A stretch of DNA of 64,000 bases from Niabella drilacis (GCF_900101395.1 NZ_FMZO01000014.1:1-64000); one strand, 5' to 3'; numbered from the stretch's first letter, positions 24,363 through 34,192 are shown. The notes: generated from the letters alone by a model not told the origin. Translations and numbers: made by a program.

Positions 24363-26480
24363 TTGGAAAAGAAGCAGCTACATATTGCATTAGTAGGAAA
24401 CCCCAACAGTGGTAAAAGTTCCCTGTTCAATTCCCTTACCGGGTTGAGTCAGAAGGTAGGCAATTTTCCCGGTGTAACTGTAGACAAAAAGACCGGAATT
24501 TCAAAAATCGGTCTGTTTAATGCAAAAATTATTGACCTTCCGGGAACTTATAGTCTTTATCCGCGCCGGCTGGATGAAGAAGTGGCCTATAAAGTGATCC
24601 TGAACCAGGACAAAGACCTGAAGGCCGATGTGATCGTGGTAGTGGCCGACGCCAGCAACCTGAAACGGAATCTGCTGTTCTGCAGCCAGATCATTGACCT
24701 TAAGCGCCCGGTGGTAATGGCGCTGACGATGATGGACCTGGCCCGGAAAAAGGGGATCCATATCAACATCAATGAGATGGAACGCGAGCTGGGCATTCCT
24801 ATTGTAGCTGTAAACCCACGGAAAAACAAGGGCATCGACCAGCTAAAAAAAGCGATGGAGCTGGTTTCGGGCAACCTGTTTAAAGCTCCTGTACACAACT
24901 TCATAGATGTGGAAGCACTGGCCCCGCAGGCCATTGCAGGCCTGCAGCAGCTGGTGCCGGGCATCAGCCCCTATGAAGGCGTACACTACCTCATCAACCA
25001 CGAAACCTTTGCCCTGCCGGATACCCTGCAGGAACAGATAGAGCAGACAGAGATCGACCATCAGTTTAATCCCACCAAAACCCAGGCAGAAGAGATCCTG
25101 CAGCGGTATCAGCGTATTGGCAACGTGATGAACTTATCCGTTACCCTGCCGGATCCCAATAAAAAATCCATCCTTACAGACAAGCTCGACAATATTTTTC
25201 TCCATCGCTTTTGGGGTTACTTTATTCTATTAGGAGTGCTGTTCCTGATGTTCCAGTGCGTATTCCTGATCGCATCTTACCCCATGGACTGGATCGAATC
25301 CGGCACGGCCGCCTTTAGCGGCTGGCTGAGCAATGTTCTGCCTCAAAATAATTTCTCCGATCTTTTAATAAACGGGCTCATCGCCGGTTTGGGTGGCATC
25401 GTCATATTTGTGCCGCAGATCATGATCCTCTTCGGGCTTATTACCCTTTTGGAGGATACCGGCTATATGGCCCGTATCAGCTTTTTAACGGACCGGGTCA
25501 TGCGCAGTGTGGGGCTCAATGGTAAAAGCGTAATGCCCATGATCAGCGGGTTTGCCTGTGCGGTGCCGGCCATTATGAGCGCCCGCAATATTGAGAACAG
25601 GAAGGAGCGCCTGCTCACCATTCTGATCACCCCGCTGATGAGCTGCTCAGCCCGCCTGCCGGTATACGTGATCCTTGTGGGCCTGGTCATTCCCAAAACC
25701 TACTTCCTCGGCTTCATCAGTCTCCAGGGATTAATGATGATGGGACTTTACCTGCTGGGTGTGGTATTTGCGCTCCTGGTTTCTTATGTGGCCAAGTTCT
25801 TTATAAAGAACAAAGAAAAAAGCTATTTTATCCTGGAGCTGCCCACCTACCGGGCCCCGCGCTGGAAAAATGCCCTGGAAACCATGATCGAAAAAGCAAA
25901 GATCTTCGTGGTGCAGGCCGGTAAGATCATTATGATCATCAGCATCATCCTTTGGTTTCTCAGCTCCTTCGGCCCCAAAGAACGTATGCACACCGTACAG
26001 CAGGAATATGAAACGGCCCTGGCCCACCCCAATGCGGATACAGTGCTGGTAGAGGAAACCCGGGCTGCAGCCAGGCTGGAAAATTCCTATGCCGGTATCA
26101 TGGGTAAGACCATCGAGCCGGTGATCCGCCCGCTGGGCTTCGACTGGAAGATCGGCATTGCCCTGGTTACCTCCTTTGCCGCCCGCGAGGTCTTTGTAGG
26201 TACCATGGCCACCCTGTACAGCGTAGAGGATGACGGAGGCGCCAATATGGCCCTGCGCGAAAAGATGGATAAGGCCACTTTTGAGGATGGCAGCAAGGTA
26301 TTTACGGTTGCCACCGGCGTATCCCTGCTTATTTTTTATGTTTTTGCCATGCTTTGCATGAGCACACTGGCTGTTGTAAAACGGGAAACCGGCTCCTGGA
26401 AATGGCCCCTGATCCAGCTGGCCTACATGACAGGGTTGGCGTATGGCCTTAGTTTTATTGTTTTTCAGCTGCTGAAATAG
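24363..26480 (+). CDS. feoB: Ferrous iron transport protein B
   Basis: Fe(II) uptake protein of the inner membrane. The N-terminal G domain has P-loop GNPNSGKSS, switch VTVDKKTG, DLPGTYSL and a VVADASNLKRN stretch. The C-terminal Gate domains contain paired helices (IVIFVPQIMILFGLI, GYMARISFLTDR, SGFACAVPAIMSAR). The frame is open from an ATG at 24288 (730 residues), but that start precedes the promoter-like TAAATTTG, and FeoB homology begins at LHIALVGNP. I therefore favour TTG at 24363 (705 residues), preceded by GAGGA. No feoA is adjacent, and no Fur box was identified. Confidence 0.93.
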   Translation: MEKKQLHIALVGNPNSGKSSLFNSLTGLSQKVGNFPGVTVDKKTGISKIGLFNAKIIDLPGTYSLYPRRLDEEVAYKVILNQDKDLKADVIVVVADASNLKRNLLFCSQIIDLKRPVVMALTMMDLARKKGIHININEMERELGIPIVAVNPRKNKGIDQLKKAMELVSGNLFKAPVHNFIDVEALAPQAIAGLQQLVPGISPYEGVHYLINHETFALPDTLQEQIEQTEIDHQFNPTKTQAEEILQRYQRIGNVMNLSVTLPDPNKKSILTDKLDNIFLHRFWGYFILLGVLFLMFQCVFLIASYPMDWIESGTAAFSGWLSNVLPQNNFSDLLINGLIAGLGGIVIFVPQIMILFGLITLLEDTGYMARISFLTDRVMRSVGLNGKSVMPMISGFACAVPAIMSARNIENRKERLLTILITPLMSCSARLPVYVILVGLVIPKTYFLGFISLQGLMMMGLYLLGVVFALLVSYVAKFFIKNKEKSYFILELPTYRAPRWKNALETMIEKAKIFVVQAGKIIMIISIILWFLSSFGPKERMHTVQQEYETALAHPNADTVLVEETRAAARLENSYAGIMGKTIEPVIRPLGFDWKIGIALVTSFAAREVFVGTMATLYSVEDDGGANMALREKMDKATFEDGSKVFTVATGVSLLIFYVFAMLCMSTLAVVKRETGSWKWPLIQLAYMTGLAYGLSFIVFQLLK

Positions 26481-26743
26481 ATTTTTTTGGGGGCTCCCGG
26501 CGGTGTTATAGCCACCGGCTGCGGTCCGCCACCCGGCTGCAATCTTTGCCTCGCAGGCAAAGGATTTCCGCCTAAGCGGCGCAGCCCCTCAACTTTTGTG
26601 CAGAGGGCGCGCGGCGACCATTGCGACCGCAATGCAAAATCGTCGCCACAGTCTTCCCATCACCTAAAAGCTGCTACCCATAACAGCAAACTAAGTTTGC
26701 CGCTAATTTCCTACTTTCGGCTCTTTATAAACAAGCAAAATAC
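26481..26743. repeat. GC-rich non-coding spacer with nested palindromes
   Basis: Between feoB and the amidohydrolase gene. A hairpin CTTTGCCT-CGC-AGGCAAAG lies at 26544-26562. A nested structure at 26613-26647 has outer arms GGCGAC / GTCGCC and inner arms CATTGC / GCAATG. Base composition is richer in G+C than the flanking genes. The phrase GGCGACCATTG also occurs near 2673, which suggests a dispersed repeat. No gene is seen. Confidence 0.6.
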
Positions 26744-29700
26744 ATGCGGTCTTTACTTTTCATCAGTCTTTGTTTTATTGGCCTCTCTGTGGCGGCCCAA
26801 CCCAAAAAGGACACTGTTAAACCGGCATCCACAAAATGGGACGTGAACAATCCCCCGGGACAACAATATAAAGAAGTATCCTTTCCTGTAAACGAAGGTA
26901 CCTGGATGAACCTGGACGTCTCGCCCAAAGGCGATGAAGTGGTATTTGATCTGCTGGGCGATATCTATAGCATGCCCATCACCGGCGGAACGGCCCGGGT
27001 GCTACGGCAGGGACTTGCCTACGAGGTACAGCCGCGCTTTAGCCCCGATGGCAAAAAGATCCTGTTTACTTCCGATGCCGGAGGGGGCGATAATATTTGG
27101 GTAATGGACCGGGATGGCAGCAACGCCAAACAGGTGACCAAGGAAAATTTCCGGCTGCTGAACAACGCTGTCTGGTCGCCGGAGGGCAACTACATTATAG
27201 CCCGCAAACATTTTACTGCAGGCCGTTCACTGGGCGCCGGGGAAATATGGATGTATCATATCAATGGCGGCGACGGCATCCAGCTCACCAAACGCAAGAA
27301 CGATCAGCAGGATGTGAATGAGCCATCGGCCTCACCCGACGGTCGTTACATCTATTACAGCGAGGATATGTATCCCGGCGGTTTTTTTCAATACAATAAA
27401 GACCCCAATAATGAGATCTATGTGATCAAACGCTATGACCGCGAAAAGGGCGAAACAGAAACCGTTACCGGCGGCGGGGGAAGCGCGTTCCGGCCGCAGG
27501 TTTCACCGGATAGTAAAACACTGGCCTTTGTAAGAAGGGTGCGCACCAAAACTGTTTTATACCTCCGGAATATTGAAACCGGGGAAGAATGGCCGGTTTA
27601 CGACAAGCTCAGCAAAGACCAGCAGGAAGCCTGGGCTATTTTTGGGGTTTACACCGGTTTTGCATGGATGCCGGATGGAAAGGAAATCGTAATATGGGCC
27701 AATGGAAAGCTAAACCGGATATCTATCAGCGGTAACAACACCTCAGCAGCAATTCCCTTTACCTGCAACGTCACTCAAAAAATTGCAGATGCCGTCCGCA
27801 TTAAACAAAATCTCAATAAAGACCAGGACACTACTCATGTGCTCCGGAACCTGGTCACCGCTCCCAATGGAAAATTTATTGTGTACAATGCCCTGGGATC
27901 CCTGTGGAAACAGGACCTGCCCAATGGCAAAGCGGTACGCCTTACCAAATCAAACGACATCGAAGATCAGCCTGCTTTTTCAAAAGACGGTCGCTGGCTT
28001 ACCTATATCAGCTGGAACGACAGCGCTATGGGCAGTATTCATGTAATGGATCTTGCAAAAGGAAGTACCCGCAGGCTGGATATTGAAAAAGGCATTTACA
28101 CCACTCCCGCATTTAGCCCCGATGGAAAAACCATTGTGTATGGCAAAGAAGGTGGCGATAATGTGCTGGGCAATGCCTTTAATACAAATACAGGGATCTA
28201 TACGGTAGATGCAGCCGGATCCTCGCGCCCTGTTCGTATTATTGATAACGGCAGTGCGCCTTATTTTGATGCCACCGGCGCCTTTATCTATTTTCAAAAA
28301 GGGAAGAACCTCGGCCTCTGCAAAAAAGATGGCACCGAAGAAAAAACGATAGCCACCAGCAACTACGGCAGCCAGTACATCCTGTCGCCCGACGGTAACT
28401 GGCTGGCTTTTGTAGACCTTCATAAGGTATATATTGCCGCTTTCCCCAAAACCGGCAAAACCCTGGAGATCGCCGGGGGATCTAATACCGTACCGGTACA
28501 GCTGGTAGCCAAAGATGCAGGGTACAACCTGCACTGGAATGCCAACAGCAGGGAACTGCATTATAACCTGGGCAATGAATATTTTACCATTCCGCTGCAG
28601 CAGTACTTCAAATTCCTGAATGAAAAAGATACCACCACAGCACCGGTTGTGGCAAAAGGTGTTCCTGTTGGCGTTACTTATACCCCGGACCGGCCAAAAG
28701 GATCGATCGCCTTTACCAATGCCCGCATCATTACCATGAACAATAACGCCGTTATTGAAAAGGGAACAATACTGGTGGAAGGCAACCTGCTGAAAGCCGT
28801 TGGACCGGCTAACGAGGTGTCCATTCCCGCAGGAGTAAAAATTATTGATTGCGCCGGGAAGACCATCCTGCCCGGTTTTGTGGACGCTCATGCCCATGGC
28901 AATCATTTCCGCAGCGGCATTACACCGCAAAAGCACTGGCCCTATTATACCAATCTTGCCTTTGGCGTCACCACCATGCACGACCCCTCCGCCAACAGTG
29001 AGCTTGTTTTTGCACAAAGCGAAATGATAAAGGCCGGCAAAATGGTAGGTCCCCGCGTGTTCAGCACCGGAACGGTATTGTATGGCGCCGACGGAAGCTT
29101 TAAAGCCGTGATCAATTCGCTGGATGACGCGCGCAGTGCTATCCGGAGAACAAAGGCTTTTGGTGCCTTTTCCGTAAAAAGCTATAACCAGCCCCGCCGG
29201 GAGCAGAACCAGCAAATTATTGCAGCTGCAAAAGAACTGGGTGTATTAGTGGTGCCGGAGGGTGGTTCCTTTTTTTATCATAATATGGCCATGATCAACG
29301 ACGGGCATACCACGGTAGAGCACAACCTGCCCATCGCCGTATTACAGGATGACGTGATCCAGCTTTGGAAACGCGCCTCCACCGCATACACACCCACACT
29401 GATTGTAAACTATGGCTCTGTTTCCGGCGAATATTACTGGTACCAGCATACCAATGTATGGGAAAATGAAAAACTGCTCAAATACACACCCCGTGCGGTT
29501 ATTGATGAACGCAGCCGCCACCGTACCATGTTGCCCGAAGAAGAATATGAGAATGGTCATATCCTTAGCTCCAAAAGCGTTAAAAAACTCAACGATGCCG
29601 GTGTAACCGTTAACATGGGGGCACATGGACAAATACAGGGTATTGGTGCGCACTGGGAAATATGGATGATGACACAGGGCGGCATGAGCCCGCTGCAGGC

Positions 29701-30001
29701 ACTGCAGACCGCTACCATTAACTCCGCCCGGAGCCTTGGCCTGGACGACTGGATCGGATCCCTGCAAACCGGAAAACTGGCAGACCTGATCATTATGGAT
29801 GCCAACCCGCTGGAAAATATCCGCAATACAGAATCGATAAAGTATGTAATGGTGAACGGCCGTTTATACGACACCAATACGATGAACGAAACCGGTAACT
29901 ATCAAACGCCGCGCAGTAAATTTTACTGGGAACTGGGAAGAAGGGGCAGCGCCTTTAACTGGCAGGATGGCGGTGGTGCGCAGGAAGTGGATACGGATTA
30001 A
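26744..30001 (+). CDS. Exported TolB-like propeller + amidohydrolase protein
   Basis: 1085 residues. A signal peptide (SLLFISLCFIGLSVAAQ) is followed by PD40/TolB-type propeller repeats over about residues 60-620 (RFSPDGKKILFTSD, SASPDGRYIYYSED, AFSPDGKTIVYGKEGG). The amidohydrolase domain (about 640-1085) has the first metal motif DAHAHGN (H716, H718), a later GHTTVEH and the closing LADLIIMDANPLENI. Substrates of this combination are not established; it is often annotated as an imidazolonepropionase-like hydrolase. Likely periplasmic or surface-located. Single gene. Confidence 0.92.
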   Translation: MRSLLFISLCFIGLSVAAQPKKDTVKPASTKWDVNNPPGQQYKEVSFPVNEGTWMNLDVSPKGDEVVFDLLGDIYSMPITGGTARVLRQGLAYEVQPRFSPDGKKILFTSDAGGGDNIWVMDRDGSNAKQVTKENFRLLNNAVWSPEGNYIIARKHFTAGRSLGAGEIWMYHINGGDGIQLTKRKNDQQDVNEPSASPDGRYIYYSEDMYPGGFFQYNKDPNNEIYVIKRYDREKGETETVTGGGGSAFRPQVSPDSKTLAFVRRVRTKTVLYLRNIETGEEWPVYDKLSKDQQEAWAIFGVYTGFAWMPDGKEIVIWANGKLNRISISGNNTSAAIPFTCNVTQKIADAVRIKQNLNKDQDTTHVLRNLVTAPNGKFIVYNALGSLWKQDLPNGKAVRLTKSNDIEDQPAFSKDGRWLTYISWNDSAMGSIHVMDLAKGSTRRLDIEKGIYTTPAFSPDGKTIVYGKEGGDNVLGNAFNTNTGIYTVDAAGSSRPVRIIDNGSAPYFDATGAFIYFQKGKNLGLCKKDGTEEKTIATSNYGSQYILSPDGNWLAFVDLHKVYIAAFPKTGKTLEIAGGSNTVPVQLVAKDAGYNLHWNANSRELHYNLGNEYFTIPLQQYFKFLNEKDTTTAPVVAKGVPVGVTYTPDRPKGSIAFTNARIITMNNNAVIEKGTILVEGNLLKAVGPANEVSIPAGVKIIDCAGKTILPGFVDAHAHGNHFRSGITPQKHWPYYTNLAFGVTTMHDPSANSELVFAQSEMIKAGKMVGPRVFSTGTVLYGADGSFKAVINSLDDARSAIRRTKAFGAFSVKSYNQPRREQNQQIIAAAKELGVLVVPEGGSFFYHNMAMINDGHTTVEHNLPIAVLQDDVIQLWKRASTAYTPTLIVNYGSVSGEYYWYQHTNVWENEKLLKYTPRAVIDERSRHRTMLPEEEYENGHILSSKSVKKLNDAGVTVNMGAHGQIQGIGAHWEIWMMTQGGMSPLQALQTATINSARSLGLDDWIGSLQTGKLADLIIMDANPLENIRNTESIKYVMVNGRLYDTNTMNETGNYQTPRSKFYWELGRRGSAFNWQDGGGAQEVDTD

Positions 30002-30112
30002 CAGCGGACTGCTATCAGGGATTCATTTTTTAGCCTTTGGACAGAGCCGATCCGTATTTCCTAATAGCCATCGGGACAAATTCCCAAATTGTCCGGAACT
30101 GATAGCTGATGA

Positions 30113-30559
30113 CTATCTCGTTTCTTTATACACCGTAACCACATTATCCTTTTCCAGTGAGGCTTCTCCTGCTTTTACTTTCCAGGTAAGCTTTCCATTG
30201 GTGTAGGTAGTAGCACCTTTCTCTCTTTCGCCCTTCATCAGCTTTACCGTTTCACCGTTTATTTTTAACTCGGCTATTCCCATTGCACCGGAATCATGAT
30301 ACAAAGCGGTAATTATTTCCCCTTTATCGTTGGTGTATTTTTTTTCCTTTTTGTCCACTTCCGGCCCGGCGGCAGCGCTGCTGTCAGTATTTGCGGTATT
30401 GGCAATCACGCTATCTGCCGGGTCTGTTATAGGTGTTGACACAGGCAGGGTTGTGGAATCTCCCGAAGCCGGTGCGGGCGCACTATCAGCCGAAGGATTG
30501 CTGTTGCAGGCCATAAATGCTATAAAAACAAGGGACAATAAACAATTTTGCTTTTTCAT
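30113..30559 (-). CDS. Small lipoprotein of unknown function
   Basis: 148 residues with a lipobox (LVFIAFMAC, cysteine about residue 18) and a Ser/Ala/Pro/Asp-rich low-complexity linker. A small beta domain follows (KKYTNDKGEIITALYH, AELKINGETVKLMKGE, GKLTWKVKAGEASLEKDNVV). It resembles the MliC-type (membrane-bound lysozyme inhibitor) fold in length and in its YTN-x-K-G pattern, but I cannot confirm that. Convergent with the amidohydrolase gene. Confidence 0.6.
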   Translation of the reverse strand: MKKQNCLLSLVFIAFMACNSNPSADSAPAPASGDSTTLPVSTPITDPADSVIANTANTDSSAAAGPEVDKKEKKYTNDKGEIITALYHDSGAMGIAELKINGETVKLMKGEREKGATTYTNGKLTWKVKAGEASLEKDNVVTVYKETR

Positions 30560-30747
30560 TTGTATTCTTTTTTCCGTTAAAATAATGCAGGTCCATCCGC
30601 GGGTTAACGCAGCCCGCGCCCTTTAATACACACCGCCTGTTTACTTTCTTCTCGCCGAACGCGCGTTAAAAACAAACGATGGGTCCCCCGCACATGTTCC
30701 AAAATACTAAGGTACAATAATCGTTCCTTAACCTGCCGGGAGGTCCG

Positions 30748-30755
30748 TACCTTTG
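30748..30755 (+). promoter_or_regulatory. Putative minus-7 element for the lipoprotein at 30778
   Basis: TACCTTTG, an exact TAnnTTTG match, 22 bases before the ATG. Confidence 0.5.
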
Positions 30756-30777
30756 CACCTAAAAAATCCTTTGATTC

Positions 30778-31239
30778 ATGAAATCACTCTTTTTCCCCTT
30801 AGCAATGGTCCTGTTAATGGCTTGCGGCAATAGCGGACAGCAATCCGCTTCAGATACAGGCGATGGCCCCAAAACAAAAGCAGACAGCCTTTTACAGGAA
30901 GTGATCGACGGGCATGATGTAGCTATGCCAAAAATGAAAAAACTGGAGCGGCTGATGAAAGAATCTTCATCGGCGATCGATTCACTTGGTAAATTACCGG
31001 CAGCGGATCAAAAGCAAAATGCAGCATTGAAAACAAACCTGGAAGCAGTGCTCAACGAGCTCCGCGGTGCCGATAAGGCGATGCATGAATGGATGAACGG
31101 CTTTAAATATGACTCTCTGCAAAATAACGAGCCGGAGCGGATCAAATACCTGGAAGATCAGAAAACAAAAGTGAACCAGATGAAGGATGCGGTGCTCAGC
31201 AGTATCAGCAAGGCTGAAGGCGTTTTGGGTAGTAAGTAA
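30778..31239 (+). CDS. Helical lipoprotein of unknown function
   Basis: 153 residues with a lipobox (AMVLLMACG, cysteine at about residue 17). The mature part is almost entirely helical and charged: a heptad-like region (VAMPKMKKLERLMKESSSAIDSL), then ALKTNLEAVLNELRGADKAMHEWMNGF and YLEDQKTKVNQMKDAVLSSI. Such proteins are often annotated 'viral A-type inclusion protein' in Bacteroidota. The role is unknown; it is presumably anchored to a membrane in the periplasm. Confidence 0.7.
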   Translation: MKSLFFPLAMVLLMACGNSGQQSASDTGDGPKTKADSLLQEVIDGHDVAMPKMKKLERLMKESSSAIDSLGKLPAADQKQNAALKTNLEAVLNELRGADKAMHEWMNGFKYDSLQNNEPERIKYLEDQKTKVNQMKDAVLSSISKAEGVLGSK

Positions 31240-31263
31240 AAAGGTCCGGCGTTTTTCCGGACC
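31238..31263 (-). terminator. Terminator between the lipoprotein gene and adk
   Basis: GC-rich stem GGTCCGG / CCGGACC (31243-31249 and 31257-31263). On the minus strand it is followed directly by TTTTTAC, so it fits termination of adk. On the plus strand CTGATCTTTTT follows, so it may act both ways. Confidence 0.75.
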
Positions 31264-31272
31264 CTGATCTTT

Positions 31273-31881
31273 TTAATCAAATGCTTCCTGCTCTTCACGC
31301 TGTCGTTCCAGTACTTTATCGATCTGGGTGCTAAGCGCATTTGAAATATCTTCAACCGAACCCTCACCGGGGATGGCTTTAAATTTATGCAGTGCTTTAT
31401 AATGTTCTGCAACAGGAGCAGTTTCGTTCTGGTACACAGAAAAGCGGTTGCGGATTACTGATTCATTGGTATCATCCGAGCGGCCGGAGGTCTTACCTCT
31501 CTCCAGCAGGCGCTTTACAAGTTCCTCTTCAGAAACGTCCAGAGCCAATACACTATGAATTGCCGTTTTCTTTAATTCCAGCAGCCTGTCCAGCGCCTTG
31601 GCCTGGTTGGCGGTACGCGGAAAACCGTCGAACAAAAAGCCCTTGGCCTCCCTGTGCAGCTCCAGGCAGTTATCGATCATTCCGATCACCACTTCATCCG
31701 GAACCAACTGTCCTTTGTCCATAAAATTCTTTGCTTCAATACCCAGGGGCGTTTTCTCTGCAATTTCAGAACGTAACAGGTTTCCTGTAGAAAGGTGCAC
31801 CAAACCGTACTTTTCTACCAACCGATCAGATTGGGTTCCTTTTCCACTGCCCGGAGGGCCAAATAATATTAAGTTAAACAT
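31273..31881 (-). CDS. adk: Adenylate kinase
   Basis: 202 residues. Interconverts ATP + AMP and 2 ADP in the cytoplasm. It has P-loop FGPPGSGKGTQ (about residues 7-17), the AMP-binding STGNLLRSEI, FDGFPRTANQA, and a short lid with LLERGKTSGRSDD. The lid lacks the zinc-binding cysteines, so it is a short-lid type. The gene has its own TATATTTG promoter element and a terminator. Confidence 0.96.
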   Translation of the reverse strand: MFNLILFGPPGSGKGTQSDRLVEKYGLVHLSTGNLLRSEIAEKTPLGIEAKNFMDKGQLVPDEVVIGMIDNCLELHREAKGFLFDGFPRTANQAKALDRLLELKKTAIHSVLALDVSEEELVKRLLERGKTSGRSDDTNESVIRNRFSVYQNETAPVAEHYKALHKFKAIPGEGSVEDISNALSTQIDKVLERQREEQEAFD

Positions 31882-31909
31882 TTACGCTTTTCTTTTAAAG
31901 TGATGTCAA

Positions 31910-31917
31910 CAAATATA
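31910..31917 (-). promoter_or_regulatory. Putative minus-7 element for adk
   Basis: TATATTTG on the minus strand, 28 bases before the adk start. A TTTTGG lies 12-13 bases further upstream, closer than the usual minus-33 spacing. Confidence 0.45.
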
Positions 31918-32061
31918 GCAAAGCTTGGCCAAAAACGGCGTATTGGGGAAATTTATTAAAAATTGTTTAAACCGATCTGAACGATCCCGGAATACCCCGC
32001 CCATCAGCAATAACCTCAAAGGATACGTCTTTCTACCGGCATACCAGAACTTTTTGCGTTG

Positions 32062-32069
32062 TATCTTTG
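32062..32069 (+). promoter_or_regulatory. Putative minus-7 element for msrB
   Basis: TATCTTTG, an exact TAnnTTTG match, 20 bases before the ATG at 32090. It supports that start over the longer frame from 31925. Confidence 0.5.
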
Positions 32070-32089
32070 TTTCACTAATAAACGTCGCC

Positions 32090-32653
32090 ATGAAATATGT
32101 ACCGGTATTATTAATTACCATCAGCCTGTTATTTCAGCATTGCGGCTATTCCCAATCCAAACCCGGTCCCAAACCGGATTCAACAAATATGAAAAAAGAT
32201 AACAACCCCGTATATTCCCGTTCCGACAGCTCAAAAGTTGCCCTAACTGAAGATGAATGGAAAAAAATACTACCGGCAGAAGTATATTATATCGCCCGGC
32301 AAAAGGGGACCGAACGCCCCTGGACCAGCAAATATGAAACCTCCAAAGAAATAGGGACCTATTACTGTGCCGCCTGCGGCAACCCGTTATTCAAGAGCGA
32401 TACCAAATTTGAAAGTGGCTGCGGCTGGCCCAGCTTTTACGAACCGATCAGCAAAACCAGCGTGATCTACCTGGAGGACCGCTCACATGGCATGGTGCGC
32501 ACCGAAGTAGAATGCGGGCGCTGTAAGGCGCACCTGGGACACGTTTTTGATGACGGACCGCCTCCCACTGGGTTGCGTTATTGTATTAACGGAGTGATCC
32601 TTGATTTTGAAAAAGCAAAAAAAGCAGAAGAAGGGTATAAAAAGGCCCAATAG
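32090..32653 (+). CDS. msrB: Exported peptide-methionine (R)-S-oxide reductase
   Basis: 187 residues from the start at 32090. It begins with an export signal ([19 protein letters not shown]); the cysteine in this stretch could also be lipidated. The MsrB domain has zinc ligands in [11 protein letters not shown] and [21 protein letters not shown], and the catalytic cysteine C165 in GLRYCINGV. It repairs R-methionine sulfoxide in proteins, here probably in the periplasm. Immediately upstream of the efflux operon but with its own promoter. Confidence 0.92.
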   Translation: MKYVPVLLITISLLFQHCGYSQSKPGPKPDSTNMKKDNNPVYSRSDSSKVALTEDEWKKILPAEVYYIARQKGTERPWTSKYETSKEIGTYYCAACGNPLFKSDTKFESGCGWPSFYEPISKTSVIYLEDRSHGMVRTEVECGRCKAHLGHVFDDGPPPTGLRYCINGVILDFEKAKKAEEGYKKAQ

Positions 32654-32673
32654 TCTATAATCTGCCTTTTCTT
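32639..32673 (+). terminator. Possible terminator at the end of msrB
   Basis: Stem AAAAGGC / GCCTTTT around the msrB stop codon, with a 17-base loop, followed by CTTTCCC. The weak T-run keeps confidence low. Confidence 0.35.
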
Positions 32674-32824
32674 TCCCAGACCACTGGTAAACAGTTAACA
32701 CTTTGTTTTTAATATTTTATTATCCTGTAAGCAGGAAAAATAAAATACCGGCGTCAATTAAATAGGAAGAACAAATTGTTATTACCCGTCTTTTTAAAGA
32801 GACAGGAACGAAAACCAGCTTCAT

Positions 32825-34168
32825 ATGGTCCGGGAAAAAATAGCAGCGCTGTTCATTTGTTTTTTAAGCCTGCCCTTTCAGGGAAACGGCCAAACAGATT
32901 CCCTTTTGGCCAGTCTGCCCGGAATATGGACACTGGAACAATGTATTAGTTATGCAAAGCAGCACAATATCCAGGTAAATGCGCTTCGCCTTACTGAAAA
33001 AACCGGGGAGCAGAACCTGTTACTGTCAAAGGCTGCAAAAGCCCCCTCACTCTCCGGAAGCACCACACAGTCTTTTACCAATAGCAGCAATGCAGATCCC
33101 GTGGTGGGAGGGTTTCAGACGCAATCCAGTTTTGCCGGCAGCTACTCCCTCAACTCCGGTATCACCATCTACAACGGGGATTATCTGAATAATGATATCC
33201 GGCAGAAGACCCTGATGGTACAGGCCGCACAACTGAATACCGCGGCTATGGAAAACAGCATTACCCTTCAGATCACCGAGGTTTATCTTCAGATCTTAAT
33301 GGCCAGGGAAAATATTATTTATTTAAAGGACCTGTTACAAACCTCCCAGGCGCAGCTACAACAAGGACAAATAAAATACAACGCCGGCGGCATTGCCCGC
33401 AAGGACCTTGTAGGCCTGCAAGCCCAGGTGGCAACCGACAACTATAACCTTACTACCGCGCAAAATATGGTGCGGCAAAATACACTTGCATTAAAACAAT
33501 TGCTCCAACTGCCCTCGGGGTATGCATTACAGGTGATCCAACCGGATACGGTAGCAACCGTACCGCACCTCATTGATGACCTGGCTACCGCACAGCAACA
33601 GGCACACGACACAAGGCCCGAGGTCAAAAGCAGCCGCCTGGGGGTGGATATTGCCCATTATGACCTGCTGAAAGCCCGTGCCGGGATGCGTCCAACACTT
33701 ACAGGAACGGGTGCTTTATCAACAGGCTACTCCGATAATCAATCGGCGGCTTATATTAAACAACTGGACAATAACTTTTACCAGCGGATAGGCCTCACGC
33801 TTTCCATTCCTATTTTTAATAACCGCATTTCCAGGACGAATATCGAAAATGCAAAAATTGAGACCGAACAAGCCCGGCTTACATTAAAAAATACAGCGTT
33901 AACCCTTTCGCAACAGGTAGAGCAGGCCTATGTAAGTGTATTGAATGCGCAGGCCCAGTACGATGCCGGCGTAACACAGTTAAATACCAACAGGGAAACC
34001 TACCAGATCTCGGGAGAGCAGCTCCGCCTGGGCGCCATTACATCCGTAGACTACCTGCTTCAGAAAAACCTGTACCTGCAGGCGTTGCAGCAATACCTGC
34101 AGGCCAAGTACAATGCCATTATCAGTGTAAAGGTTTATGATTTTTATAAAGGAGCACCCTTGAATTAA
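32825..34168 (+). CDS. TolC-family outer-membrane efflux protein
   Basis: 447 residues. A signal peptide (IAALFICFLSLPFQGNGQ) is followed by the two-fold OEP repeat: WTLEQCISYAKQHN at the N-terminus and long helices rich in Gln/Ala/Asn (AQLQQGQIKYNAGGIARKDL; ISGEQLRLGAITSVDYLLQ). It forms the outer-membrane channel and periplasmic tunnel. First of four genes in tight array (gaps of 24, 22 and 9 bases), a complete MacAB-TolC-like tripartite exporter. Confidence 0.93.
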   Translation: MVREKIAALFICFLSLPFQGNGQTDSLLASLPGIWTLEQCISYAKQHNIQVNALRLTEKTGEQNLLLSKAAKAPSLSGSTTQSFTNSSNADPVVGGFQTQSSFAGSYSLNSGITIYNGDYLNNDIRQKTLMVQAAQLNTAAMENSITLQITEVYLQILMARENIIYLKDLLQTSQAQLQQGQIKYNAGGIARKDLVGLQAQVATDNYNLTTAQNMVRQNTLALKQLLQLPSGYALQVIQPDTVATVPHLIDDLATAQQQAHDTRPEVKSSRLGVDIAHYDLLKARAGMRPTLTGTGALSTGYSDNQSAAYIKQLDNNFYQRIGLTLSIPIFNNRISRTNIENAKIETEQARLTLKNTALTLSQQVEQAYVSVLNAQAQYDAGVTQLNTNRETYQISGEQLRLGAITSVDYLLQKNLYLQALQQYLQAKYNAIISVKVYDFYKGAPLN

Positions 34169-34192
34169 ACAACCGTATTAAAAAAACAAGGA

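Noticed and set aside
27980-29215. 411-codon minus-strand open frame inside the amidohydrolase gene
   Set aside because: It is the complement of a well-supported coding frame; its translation is rich in Gly/His/Ile without any domain pattern.
31925-32089. Longer N-terminus for MsrB
   Set aside because: The later ATG at 32090 starts a clear export signal and is preceded by TATCTTTG.
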